Shown piece after piece: positions 37,721-45,189 of a stretch of 47,580 bases of DNA. The translations under genes were made by a program, and so were the position numbers. Every line of letters starts with the position of its first letter. The stretch's first letter is position 1. Below the pieces are notes generated by a model. That model saw only the letters and a list, made by a program, of their open reading frames with translations, was not told where the DNA came from and did no database searches. Source of the stretch: a virus; IMG/VR virus record IMGVR_UViG_3300046336_000166, positions 1-47,580 of that record, one strand, 5' to 3'.

Positions 37721-38010
37721 CGGCTCGAGGTAGCGATAAGCTTGCTGTTTTTGTAGTATGTGAAACAGGTCGCCTACTTGTGTGGGCTGCCGTGGCTGTG
37801 CAGTTGTGGGAGTGGTTCGTGATTCCAGTTTTCACACCCCTTCCGACTGTCCCACTAATACACGCTTGTGGAATAATGTTGTTGATTCAATTACTGACAT
37901 TTCGTGATCACTATCGCCCGATACGTACCGTGCGTGATACAGCACTGATTTACTTCGGTCTACCGATTGTTGCACTCGCCACCGGCTTTTGTTTAACTCT
38001 TTGGATATAA
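37717..38010 (+). CDS. membrane protein, 97 aa
   Basis: Three hydrophobic stretches (LLVWAAVAVQLWEWFVIPVF; VPLIHACGIMLLIQLLTF; LIYFGLPIVALATGFCLTLW) with short charged loops. ATGA overlap with the preceding gene and one base to the phosphatase-like gene. Function unknown. Confidence 0.62.
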   Translation: MTARGSDKLAVFVVCETGRLLVWAAVAVQLWEWFVIPVFTPLPTVPLIHACGIMLLIQLLTFRDHYRPIRTVRDTALIYFGLPIVALATGFCLTLWI

Positions 38011-38011
38011 T

Positions 38012-38431
38012 ATGAAACCGTGGATAGTCAACATTTCCCATACAGCTGTGCGTGATGGATTTCATTTCTTGGTTCCTGGTAAGACTACACTCATTCGGAT
38101 AGTAGATAGAGAAGAAGACTTACGAACATACCCAGCCCTATTGGAACACTTTAACGAAGTACATGAAGTTATATTCGCTGATGTTGATGGGAGTACCGAA
38201 CCTAGTAGGATTTCGAGCGATCAAGCAGAAGCACTCGTCGACATTTTAATTAGTGCTCTGAATACTGATACCAATCTCGTTGTTCAGTGCACTGCTGGAA
38301 TCAGCCGCTCAGGTGCTGTCGTCGAGTCAGGTGTCAGAATGGGTTTTAGGGATACACTTGCGTTCAGGTTACCCAATTTATTAGTGTTGAGTGAACTCAC
38401 CTCTCACGCATGTCGAAAATTAGATGAATAG
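38012..38431 (+). CDS. dual-specificity/tyrosine phosphatase-like protein, 139 aa
   Basis: VVQCTAGISRSGAV gives the C-x5-R loop (Cys93, Arg99) followed by Ser. IFADVDGSTEPSRIS supplies a candidate general-acid Asp (57 or 59). The size fits a minimal DSP domain. It could remove phosphate from Tyr/Ser/Thr or from RNA 5' ends (baculovirus-type phosphatases share this fold), which is worth noting beside several RNA ligases and Thg1. The substrate is not determined. Confidence 0.8.
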   Translation: MKPWIVNISHTAVRDGFHFLVPGKTTLIRIVDREEDLRTYPALLEHFNEVHEVIFADVDGSTEPSRISSDQAEALVDILISALNTDTNLVVQCTAGISRSGAVVESGVRMGFRDTLAFRLPNLLVLSELTSHACRKLDE

Positions 38432-39031
38432 ATGAAGGTAGAATCACTAGCGTATGATTATAACTCAACTAAAACTCAACTAACGCAGTGCGTGATCAAG
38501 TGGGTTTTATTCGGCCGTACGCTATACCCACGTCGGTTCAATCGAGCAATCCCCACTATAGAATTTACACTAAAGGGCACGGTGGCAGGTACTGCTTGCC
38601 ACACCACCAATACACTGAATTTTAATATTCAACTTGCGGCAGAAAATCTAGACACGTTCCTCAATCAAATCGTCCCCCATGAAGTTGCTCATTTAATCGC
38701 TGATGGTCTAGGTAGTAGAGGGCACGATAGAATCTGGAAGGCGATCATGCGCAAATTCGGCGTAGAACCAACAGTCTGCCACATAATGAATACAGACTCT
38801 GTTAAACGACAGCGCGATGTGACTGAAATCACTTGGACCCACGATATAACACTGCAGGAATTTACATTTAAGACTCGTCGACAACTCATCCAACAACTAT
38901 ACACAATCTGCATCTGCGAAGGGTACGACACTCGATGGATATATGAACAAGCCTTGCAAGCCGGGGTAAAGAAGTCCACGGTAACTACATATATTAGATC
39001 GTTGGTTGAGCACAACTCAGAACAACGGTAA
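38432..39031 (+). CDS. SprT-like zinc metalloprotease, 199 aa
   Basis: VPHEVAHLIADGLGSRGHDR carries H83-E84-x2-H87 and a third His98 of the SprT/Spartan family, followed by WKAIMRKFG as usual. The C-terminal zinc ribbon typical of SprT is absent; instead a helical part with HTH-like GVKKSTVTTYIRSLVEH ends the protein. Family members cut DNA-bound proteins, including DNA-protein crosslinks. It follows the phosphatase-like gene directly and is followed by a weak terminator. Confidence 0.85.
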   Translation: MKVESLAYDYNSTKTQLTQCVIKWVLFGRTLYPRRFNRAIPTIEFTLKGTVAGTACHTTNTLNFNIQLAAENLDTFLNQIVPHEVAHLIADGLGSRGHDRIWKAIMRKFGVEPTVCHIMNTDSVKRQRDVTEITWTHDITLQEFTFKTRRQLIQQLYTICICEGYDTRWIYEQALQAGVKKSTVTTYIRSLVEHNSEQR

Positions 39032-39042
39032 TATAGACGAAG

Positions 39043-39067
39043 TCTCTGAAAGTTCAGAGATTACTTT
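39043..39067 (+). terminator. weak intrinsic terminator
   Basis: TCTCTGAA-ag-TTCAGAGA followed by TTAC and TTTTT. The stem is 8 bp, AT-biased, and the loop tight, so efficiency is uncertain. Confidence 0.55.
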
Positions 39068-39103
39068 TTCACTAAACTCACTATCTATAAGGATACCACA
39101 CTA

Positions 39104-39454
39104 ATGACAAAATCTAAATCAACAGCAATCACTTCAGCAATCCAGCGCTCGTCTATTCTTGGTAATCGTGATGTTACACTAAATGCCATCAAAGCAGTGT
39201 ACTCACTTACTGGTTCCCGCCGCAAGACCAGTGAGTTGTTGGGTGTTGATGGTTCTTCTGTCACTGCACTGTTGGCTCGAACTGGCAATGCAGTAAACAC
39301 AGTAGGCCGTCAACCGACAGCCCTCACCCCTTCTAAACTCGTGACCGCATATTGGGCACAAGGAAAGAGCTTGCGTGAAATTGGTGCTGAGTTGTGCTTG
39401 CCACACACAATGGTGCACGCTGCCATGGTCAAGTACGGCATCCCTCGCCGATAA
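39104..39454 (+). CDS. helix-turn-helix DNA-binding protein, 116 aa
   Basis: Two HTH-like segments: TLNAIKAVYSLTGSRRKTSE with LLGVDGSSVTALLARTG, and ALTPSKLVTAYWAQGKSLRE with IGAELCLPHTMVHAAMVKYG, the second being clearly of the Mor/transposase-like HTH type. Possibly a transcription regulator. AAGGATACC is the ribosome site. Basic tail GIPRR. Confidence 0.7.
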   Translation: MTKSKSTAITSAIQRSSILGNRDVTLNAIKAVYSLTGSRRKTSELLGVDGSSVTALLARTGNAVNTVGRQPTALTPSKLVTAYWAQGKSLREIGAELCLPHTMVHAAMVKYGIPRR

Positions 39455-39474
39455 TTTACCCAAGTAATTGAATA

Positions 39475-39783
39475 GTGAAATATTCAAATACCCTCAAGCG
39501 GTTATACTCGGATGTCTGTAGAGATTACGTATCTGAGTACAACGCTGTCGACTCTACCAACAAGCCTGTCGATGCCTGGCACCCAGATGCGGTAGCCTGG
39601 AGTACAATCGGTTTGTTGGAGAGGGAGTACTATACTCCTGATACGGGGAAGTACGACAAACAATACTGTCCAATCGTCGAACTCCTTCAAGGTACTCAGT
39701 GCCACAACTATCCAGATGCAGAACTGGCAGAACACGGCCGATGGTGGGGTGCAATTTTGACCGCCCTCGCAGATGAATCATAA
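39475..39783 (+). CDS. hypothetical protein, 102 aa (GTG start)
   Basis: KYSNTLKRLYSDVCRDYVSE, then AWHPDAVAWSTIGLLEREYY and ALADES. GTG 39475 is the only start that keeps the N-terminal helix, with poor ribosome site. Lies between the HTH gene and the nucleotidyltransferase. No known family. Confidence 0.55.
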   Translation: MKYSNTLKRLYSDVCRDYVSEYNAVDSTNKPVDAWHPDAVAWSTIGLLEREYYTPDTGKYDKQYCPIVELLQGTQCHNYPDAELAEHGRWWGAILTALADES

Positions 39784-39801
39784 ACCCACATACACATTGA
39801 C

Positions 39802-40575
39802 ATGTCATTTAATCACAACGTCGTATTACCGTCATCTGACTTTCTAGCATTATTGAGCTCAGCAGACTCAATGTCCTCTACTGCTTCTCCTACTCCTGCG
39901 GCCCCGGTTGATACACCTGTGTTGGCGATGTCTGATCTGATTCATTTTGATCCTCAGCACTACATCGAACGCCTCCACAATAAGGGCGACCAGGCTGATA
40001 CAACATTTTATCAAAGGTATCTCACAAATTTAGGAAAATTGCCTGATATCAATTTGGATCACACTGCAGGCCCGTGGCTGGCTGGAGGATTTTGCACTCG
40101 ACTACTAGATGGTAGAGACACGTCTAAGTCTGATTTTGATATATTTTTTAAATCAGAGCAGCAATTTACTACGGTATTGGGGCTATTAATCACAAATGGA
40201 TTTGCTGTCACAAAAACCCAACCCAATAGTCTGATGTTGACAAGGGGCACAACCGAGGTGAACCTAGTTACACTAGAGTACTTCACTGATATCGCCTCAG
40301 TATTTAATTTCTTCGACTTGACGATTTCACAAGTCGCCATCACTAAAATAGATGGAACAAAGGTTACCCTAGTAACAACCCCTCTTGCACTGCACGATAT
40401 TAGCTCCAAAAAATTAGTAATTAATAATATTCACCACCCAGTAGCAACACTGAAGCGAATTGTCAAATACTCAAAACAGGACTACGACCTCTGCACTGGA
40501 GGAGCAATCCAATTTTTGCTTTGTGTTGCAGCAAACCCAGGAATGATAACTGAATCCGCTGGGTACATCGATTAA
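39802..40575 (+). CDS. pol-beta-fold nucleotidyltransferase-like protein, 257 aa
   Basis: WLAGGFCTRLLDGRDTSKSD continues with FDIFFKS: the GG...D-x-D pattern (GGF, then SDFDIFF) of the pol-beta nucleotidyltransferase fold, as in tRNA CCA-adding and poly(A) polymerase heads. The N-terminal 35 residues are Ser/Pro/Ala-rich and probably flexible. EVNLVTLEYF may supply the third carboxylate. Substrate unknown; tRNA or protein are both possible. Confidence 0.72.
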   Translation: MSFNHNVVLPSSDFLALLSSADSMSSTASPTPAAPVDTPVLAMSDLIHFDPQHYIERLHNKGDQADTTFYQRYLTNLGKLPDINLDHTAGPWLAGGFCTRLLDGRDTSKSDFDIFFKSEQQFTTVLGLLITNGFAVTKTQPNSLMLTRGTTEVNLVTLEYFTDIASVFNFFDLTISQVAITKIDGTKVTLVTTPLALHDISSKKLVINNIHHPVATLKRIVKYSKQDYDLCTGGAIQFLLCVAANPGMITESAGYID

Positions 40576-40588
40576 TTTCATGCAACTG

Positions 40589-40630
40589 TTGACTCTATTC
40601 TAGTTTGGGGTTATAATAGACCCTAAGAGT
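40589..40630 (+). promoter_or_regulatory. early promoter module 7
   Basis: TTGACT (40589-40594), 17-bp spacer ending TTTGGGGT, TATAAT (40612-40617), then AGACCCTAAGAGTAAG. Confidence 0.88.
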
Positions 40631-40656
40631 AAGTTAAGCAACGAATGGATTCAGAA

Positions 40657-40881
40657 ATGACTACTGTAGCACAATTGATTGAAAAATTGTTGACATACCC
40701 TCAGACAGCTGAAGTTGAGGTAGCCGGGCTATATGAGGAGCACTATTCATCTCATGTTGAGTTTGTCCCAGTTGACCTTGAAGGAATCGTGGTCTATGAT
40801 TTCACATCAGCGAAGGATCGTCGAACAAGCCCAAAATTTGCTGGCCGAGTAATTCTTGAACTGAATGGAATTTCCGAATGA
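40657..40881 (+). CDS. early hypothetical protein, 74 aa
   Basis: MTTVAQLIEKLLTYPQTAEV then EVAGLYEEHYSSHVEFVPVD: the opening (T-V-x-x-L-I-x-x-L-x-x-x-P-x-x-A-x-V) is the same small-phage-protein pattern as at 27144. ATG 40657 is preferred because GGATTCAGAAATG matches the early leader. It overlaps the next gene by ATGA. Confidence 0.62.
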   Translation: MTTVAQLIEKLLTYPQTAEVEVAGLYEEHYSSHVEFVPVDLEGIVVYDFTSAKDRRTSPKFAGRVILELNGISE

Positions 40882-41243
40882 CCGAGCAAACTACGCTCTA
40901 CAAATTGGTGGTGAATCATAATCAATCAGACAATATCTTGAACAAATATTCCACGTTTGATTCCGCAAATTTATGTTTTGCAAAATATCTGGACCATGTT
41001 AGAACCCTAGATAAATCGTACCAGAACCACTTGGTAATATCAGAAAATTTATCACGAGTTCATCAAGCATTGCGTCTAGTGTACGAACAGGGCGAAGAGC
41101 TAGTCCCTTTAGATATCATCGATATAACTCAAACAGTTTGTGCAATGACCGAAGAGGGTATAATTGATATACTATATGTTGACCTAAACCCAAACACCGT
41201 GAAGTATGTTAAGAATTTGGTATATGGTCAAATCTCAAAATAA
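40878..41243 (+). CDS. early hypothetical protein, 121 aa
   Basis: TLYKLVVNHNQSDNILNKYS and a helical C-terminal half (PLDIIDITQTVCAMTEEGII). ATGA-coupled with the previous gene; next start directly follows. No family recognised. Confidence 0.58.
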   Translation: MTEQTTLYKLVVNHNQSDNILNKYSTFDSANLCFAKYLDHVRTLDKSYQNHLVISENLSRVHQALRLVYEQGEELVPLDIIDITQTVCAMTEEGIIDILYVDLNPNTVKYVKNLVYGQISK

Positions 41244-41309
41244 CATGACTATATCAAAATGGGATCAGTCGGATATTGATATTCAAATCCTAAAGGATGA
41301 GTATGCATG
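41244..41309 (+). CDS. 21-aa peptide ORF
   Basis: MTISKWDQSDIDIQILKDEY and A, starting at the base after the previous stop and overlapping the next gene by 13 bases. Could be a translation-coupling peptide. The bases ATGAGTATGC at 41297 and 41307 form a short direct repeat. Doubtful as an independent gene. Confidence 0.3.
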
Positions 41310-41563
41310 AGTATGCAAAATTGCCCCAACCCAAGAAGGGTGAGATTGACCCACACATTGATACTCGGCGCTCTCTTGGAGAACGTGCTGTAAGCCTCTG
41401 TTATCATAGGTACTCACTCGTCAAAGAGATGAACAATACTGCCGATCGACAAATTCCAGAAATCACTGCGACGCTGCGCAGGATTATGGAATCAATATAC
41501 AACAATCCTGCATTCACATTAGATGGTGCATATAAAGCATTCGGGGGAATAAAGAAAACATGA
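41297..41563 (+). CDS. early hypothetical protein, 88 aa
   Basis: HEYAKLPQPKKGEIDPHIDT, then ERAVSLCYHRYSLVKEMNNT and a helical end. AAAGGATG precedes the start. ATGA overlap with the metallophosphoesterase suggests linked expression. Unknown role. Confidence 0.6.
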   Translation: MSMHEYAKLPQPKKGEIDPHIDTRRSLGERAVSLCYHRYSLVKEMNNTADRQIPEITATLRRIMESIYNNPAFTLDGAYKAFGGIKKT

Positions 41564-42168
41564 CACAATTTATTGCAAGTGATATTCACTTCAACCATCT
41601 AGCAATCCAGAAGTATTGCCCAAATCGTGCGGTATCAGAGTCAGCCAAGATCGAACCTACGTGGGATGATGTTGCTCACATGAATGAGAATATCATCACA
41701 AACTGGAATTCTGTTGTATCACCAACAGATCACACATTTATTCTTGGTGATGTGGCAATGGGTAAGATCGAAGGTGCTCCTGCGCTGATTCGCCGCCTGA
41801 ATGGAACCAAGACACTAATCGCTGGTAACCACGACGTATCACTGAAAAGGTTGATCAAGAATGATCCAACTCTGAGCGATCTTTTTGTGTCCATCCACGA
41901 CTACTATGAGCACACATTCACTCGTGAAAATGAGAAACGCTCAAAGATCAAATTGATCATGTCGCACTATCCGATGATGCACTGGAATGGGCAAGGGCAC
42001 GGTACACTGATGCTTCACGGACACTTACACGGGTCACACTGTGCAGTACGAGGACGAATCAAGGATGTTGGGCTAGACACCAACAATTTGTTCCCGTATA
42101 CTCTCGCTAGTGTCGTCGAAGAATTGTATAAAATTGAAGTGACGTACGACCACCACGGGGAGGTATAA
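41560..42168 (+). CDS. calcineurin-like metallophosphoesterase, 202 aa
   Basis: SDIHFNH (7-13), GDVAMG, GNHD, MSHYPMMHWNG and HGHLHG are the five metal-binding blocks of the family in order. Single-domain enzymes of this type hydrolyse phosphomono- or diesters, including cyclic nucleotides or RNA 2',3'-phosphates. In this context RNA-end healing or degradation of defence second messengers are both plausible but unproven. Confidence 0.88.
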   Translation: MTQFIASDIHFNHLAIQKYCPNRAVSESAKIEPTWDDVAHMNENIITNWNSVVSPTDHTFILGDVAMGKIEGAPALIRRLNGTKTLIAGNHDVSLKRLIKNDPTLSDLFVSIHDYYEHTFTRENEKRSKIKLIMSHYPMMHWNGQGHGTLMLHGHLHGSHCAVRGRIKDVGLDTNNLFPYTLASVVEELYKIEVTYDHHGEV

Positions 42169-42170
42169 AC

Positions 42171-42443
42171 ATGATACCATTCGACACACTCACACAAATT
42201 ATTCCATGGATCTACTTGGCGAGTATTATCGGCAACTGGGTCGTGTTCTATGGACTGTTGGGGTACAAATATGGAGTAACACGTGGCGATGCTTTTTGGA
42301 TGGTTGTGCTGAGCCTGGTTCCAATTTTTGGAACTATATGTTTTTTAGTTCAGTTGGAAGAATTAATGATCAATTCTGCATTTTTTAGTACCCCACTTTG
42401 CCACCCAAAAAGACCAAGTGAACATACACGCAACCCCAGGTAA
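42171..42443 (+). CDS. small membrane protein, 90 aa
   Basis: Hydrophobic spans at about 9-32 and 42-60 (FWMVVLSLVPIFGTICFLV) with a polar tail. SLVPIFG echoes LIPGVN of the membrane proteins at 6380 and 6665. Two bases after the phosphoesterase stop. Unknown function. Confidence 0.6.
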   Translation: MIPFDTLTQIIPWIYLASIIGNWVVFYGLLGYKYGVTRGDAFWMVVLSLVPIFGTICFLVQLEELMINSAFFSTPLCHPKRPSEHTRNPR

Positions 42444-42464
42444 TATTTGAACTAGGAGAACAAT

Positions 42465-42761
42465 ATGAGCATTGATACTGGATGTGGAATTATACTCGGG
42501 TTACCATATAATGAAATGTGTACACTCGTTGGGAAGGGAATTGTTGATGAGATGATCGATAATGATACTCTACAAGTTGGGTCAATTTTCTATGACTCGG
42601 TTCGCGATTGGAATGTTGTCGGTATCTGGATTGAGTACACTGACGGCGGCTGTGAGAAAATTGATAATTTCTCACAGTCGTACCTCGAAGCTGTACAGAA
42701 ATTGCCCAAAGAACTACAGGGTCTAGAACTTGGTACATATCTTACGTGTCATATAACATAA
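42465..42761 (+). CDS. early hypothetical protein, 98 aa
   Basis: MSIDTGCGIILGLPYNEMCT, then SIFYDSVRDWNVVGIWIEYT. Its codons at 42650-42677 contain a near-perfect inverted repeat (CTGTGAGAAA...TTTCTCACAG). TAGGAGAACAAT is a strong ribosome site. No family known. Confidence 0.6.
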   Translation: MSIDTGCGIILGLPYNEMCTLVGKGIVDEMIDNDTLQVGSIFYDSVRDWNVVGIWIEYTDGGCEKIDNFSQSYLEAVQKLPKELQGLELGTYLTCHIT

Positions 42762-42784
42762 ATGAAAATACTAATTAATTTAAC

Positions 42785-42812
42785 AACAGATAATCAATAA
42801 CAGATAATCAAT
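42785..42812. repeat. 14-bp tandem repeat
   Basis: AACAGATAATCAAT occurs twice head to tail, then AACAC. It lies just before the tRNA-like gene, and may be part of its leader or a slippage product. Confidence 0.8.
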
Positions 42813-42824
42813 AACACAACAATC

Positions 42825-42926
42825 GTTCCATTCTTCTAATAGGATAAGATGCTGCCCTCGAGTAGTCGGAAAAAGGTGTCGCCGGCTCGGCAGTGAATGA
42901 GGGTTCGAGTCCCTCACGGAACACCA
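42825..42926 (+). tRNA. tRNA-like gene with enlarged anticodon loop and encoded CCA
   Basis: Acceptor GTTCCAT (42825-42831) pairs with ACGGAAC (42916-42922) in 6 of 7 positions; discriminator A and CCA end at 42926. The T-arm is GAGGG-TTCGAGT-CCCTC. A D-arm TCTT-loop with GG-AAGA follows the acceptor. The anticodon stem CTGCC/GGCAG is followed by a 5-base variable loop, but its loop is 32 bases rather than 7, with an internal AGTCGG/CCGGCT stem. So a 25-base insert sits in the anticodon loop. If CTCGAGT at its start is the true loop, the anticodon would be CGA (Ser), which is a guess. Confidence 0.6.
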
Positions 42927-42948
42927 AATTTACCTTACCATAAAAACT

Positions 42949-44028
42949 ATGACACACTTTATTAAAACTGGCGATACAATTAAGCTTGCTCCAACTGGAT
43001 CAATCGAGGTATCAACCTCACTCCCCGCTGGCACATACGCTGTAAAGCAGAATCCACAGACCCTTGAGTACTACCTACAGACTACGGCGGTGATGGGACT
43101 TCCTCCAAAATTGTACGGCAATTCTCCCCAGAAGCGCGTAGACCGAATCATCAAATCATTCAATGACCGATCTCGTTCTACAGGCGTCCTGTTGTCGGGC
43201 GAAAAGGGATCAGGAAAAACACTACTCACCAAGATGTTGGCTAACAAGCTGATAACTACCGGAACCCCGGTGATTTTGATTAGTGAAGCGCACTGTGGGG
43301 CAGACTTCAACAAATTGATCACAGATATCACCACACCGTGCGTCATTGTATTTGATGAATTTGAGAAGGTGTATGATCGTGATGATCAGGAAGTGCTGCT
43401 GACACTTTTGGATGGTACAGCAACGTGCAAGCACTTGTATGTCCTCACTACTAACTCAGTGATGGTAAGTAATTACCTACTCAATCGCCCAGGTCGTGTG
43501 TACTACGCATTTGAGTATGGGTCACTCGAGCCTGAAGTTGTTGTGGAATATGCTACACAAAATTTAAGTGATCAAACTCAACTGCAAGGCTTACTGGATG
43601 TAGTCAATTTGTTCACAAAATTCAATTTCGACATGTTGCAGGCACTAGTCGAGGAAATGAATCGCTTTGGCGAAAGTGCGGCTGAATCTGTATCTGTGCT
43701 TAACGTATCACCTCGCCACGAAAATGTGGAATACGCTATCGATATCACTGTCGATGGAGCACCACTCCCCAAGATTGTGAATTACTACCCAAAATCACTT
43801 GATTTATCCCCACTGGCTCTAGAAGGTGGGTATTCAATGCAAATTCGAGACAGTAAGGCACTGAAATTGCCAGATGACGGTGATGAAAGCTTTGAGTTGT
43901 CACCCGCTACACTGATGACAATCCAAAACGGTGGTGAGCAAGTATACAAATTTACTCGCGGCAAGAAGGAAGTGCTCATCACACTCAAAAAACAAGTTGG
44001 ATTCAAGTATGCTGGGATGGCGTTTTAA
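42949..44028 (+). CDS. AAA+ ATPase, 359 aa
   Basis: GVLLSGEKGSGKTLLTKMLA (Walker A at about 84-91), CVIVFDEFEKVYD (Walker B), YVLTTNSVM (sensor 1) and NRPGRVYYAFEYG (arginine finger region) form a complete AAA+ core. The N-terminal 75 residues and the C-terminal 120 are specific and beta-rich. Single-domain AAA+ proteins of this type are frequent in T4-like aquatic phages; partner unknown. It lies between the tRNA-like gene and the helicase and may be a protein-remodelling factor. Confidence 0.85.
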   Translation: MTHFIKTGDTIKLAPTGSIEVSTSLPAGTYAVKQNPQTLEYYLQTTAVMGLPPKLYGNSPQKRVDRIIKSFNDRSRSTGVLLSGEKGSGKTLLTKMLANKLITTGTPVILISEAHCGADFNKLITDITTPCVIVFDEFEKVYDRDDQEVLLTLLDGTATCKHLYVLTTNSVMVSNYLLNRPGRVYYAFEYGSLEPEVVVEYATQNLSDQTQLQGLLDVVNLFTKFNFDMLQALVEEMNRFGESAAESVSVLNVSPRHENVEYAIDITVDGAPLPKIVNYYPKSLDLSPLALEGGYSMQIRDSKALKLPDDGDESFELSPATLMTIQNGGEQVYKFTRGKKEVLITLKKQVGFKYAGMAF

Positions 44029-44041
44029 CGTAAAATAAGTG

Positions 44042-44069
44042 TTGACTAATCCAAAATAGTCTGTATAAT
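44042..44069 (+). promoter_or_regulatory. sigma70-type promoter for the UvsW-like helicase
   Basis: TTGACT (44042-44047), 16-bp spacer ending TCTG, TATAAT (44064-44069) with TG two bases upstream (extended -10). AGGGTCC follows; the dyad found in the early modules is absent. Confidence 0.85.
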
Positions 44070-44122
44070 AGGGTCCATGGGTACAGTAAATTACCCGAAA
44101 CGCTACAACAAGGAGTACTATT

Positions 44123-45166
44123 TTGGATCAAGACTCAGTAATCGAAATGTTTGGTAATCGCGAAGCCCGCCATTACCAAATTGCCGCAAAAAACCAAGTC
44201 ATTCAAGCGCTCAAGGAGGGGTTCACGCGCATATGCGTTGTGTTACCGACTGGTGCTGGCAAGTCACTAGCCTCAGGTCTAGTATTTGCGTGCCCTGAAA
44301 TGCGGGAGTTTCTCAAAATTCCAGCCGCTCGACCGATTCGGATTCTGTTTATTGCACATCGCAAACGATTGTTGTCCCAGGCAGAAGAATTGTACGCCCA
44401 AGAAAGTGGTATTATGATTCTTCCTCAATCCAGCGCCAGCCCGATTCCAGATGATCTAGAATTTGATATCGTGTGTATGGATGAGTGTCATCACGAAAGT
44501 ACCCTATCAATCCAACTAAAGTTGGACAAAATCTCTCGTGTACCGTTCATCGGTCTGACGGCAACTCAACTCCGCAATGATTCTACACTTATCAAATTTG
44601 ATAAGTTTGTGGAGCCACTGTCTCGTGAAGATGCTGTCAAGCAAGGTTTCTTGGCTAATAGCAAATTGTTCTCCTTTATTGATAATCCATCCCGAGCGCA
44701 CAGTGAAATGGTACTCGACATCATTAAGTTGAAAGAGAACATTGTTGGTCAAGCGATGGTATTCGTACGAACGAGAGCAGAGGCTGTAAGTCTGACCACG
44801 GCGATCAACAAGCTCGGTAAGACAGCGCGAGCGCTTGTTGATATTAGTGAGAAAGAGCTTAACACTCAGCTGAAAAGTTTCGAGGATAGGGAGTACCAGT
44901 TTGCTGTGTCCTGTAACAAGCTTGGTGAAGGTGTCGATGTTAAGGGCTGCGAATCAGTCATCATCGGCCGCACGCTACAGAGTTATCCACTTTTGAGTCA
45001 AATAATTGGGCGCAGTTCACGGCCAGATTGTGACAGCAATGTATTTGAAATTATTAACCCACTGAGCAACTCCAATCTCGATGCTACAGCACTGATCTCA
45101 CCTGAAGTGCATGAAGTGTGGTACAAGGTACGTGGAGAGTGGCGCAGTAACATTGCTCGAGCATAA
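44123..45166 (+). CDS. uvsW: UvsW-like SF2 DNA helicase (TTG start)
   Basis: Motif I LPTGAGKSL (41-49), motif II MDECHH (119-124), motif III GLTAT (144-148) and motif VI QIIGRSSR are those of SF2 DExH helicases. RHYQIAAKNQVIQAL is the Q-like N-terminal motif. 347 residues, shorter than T4 UvsW (about 500), lacking an extra N-terminal domain. TTG 44123 is chosen because AAGGAG lies 8 bases upstream; the next ATG would cut the N-terminus. Role: branch migration and fork regression in recombination-linked replication. Confidence 0.85.
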   Translation: MDQDSVIEMFGNREARHYQIAAKNQVIQALKEGFTRICVVLPTGAGKSLASGLVFACPEMREFLKIPAARPIRILFIAHRKRLLSQAEELYAQESGIMILPQSSASPIPDDLEFDIVCMDECHHESTLSIQLKLDKISRVPFIGLTATQLRNDSTLIKFDKFVEPLSREDAVKQGFLANSKLFSFIDNPSRAHSEMVLDIIKLKENIVGQAMVFVRTRAEAVSLTTAINKLGKTARALVDISEKELNTQLKSFEDREYQFAVSCNKLGEGVDVKGCESVIIGRTLQSYPLLSQIIGRSSRPDCDSNVFEIINPLSNSNLDATALISPEVHEVWYKVRGEWRSNIARA

Positions 45167-45189
45167 CATAAATTAATAGGAATTATAAA

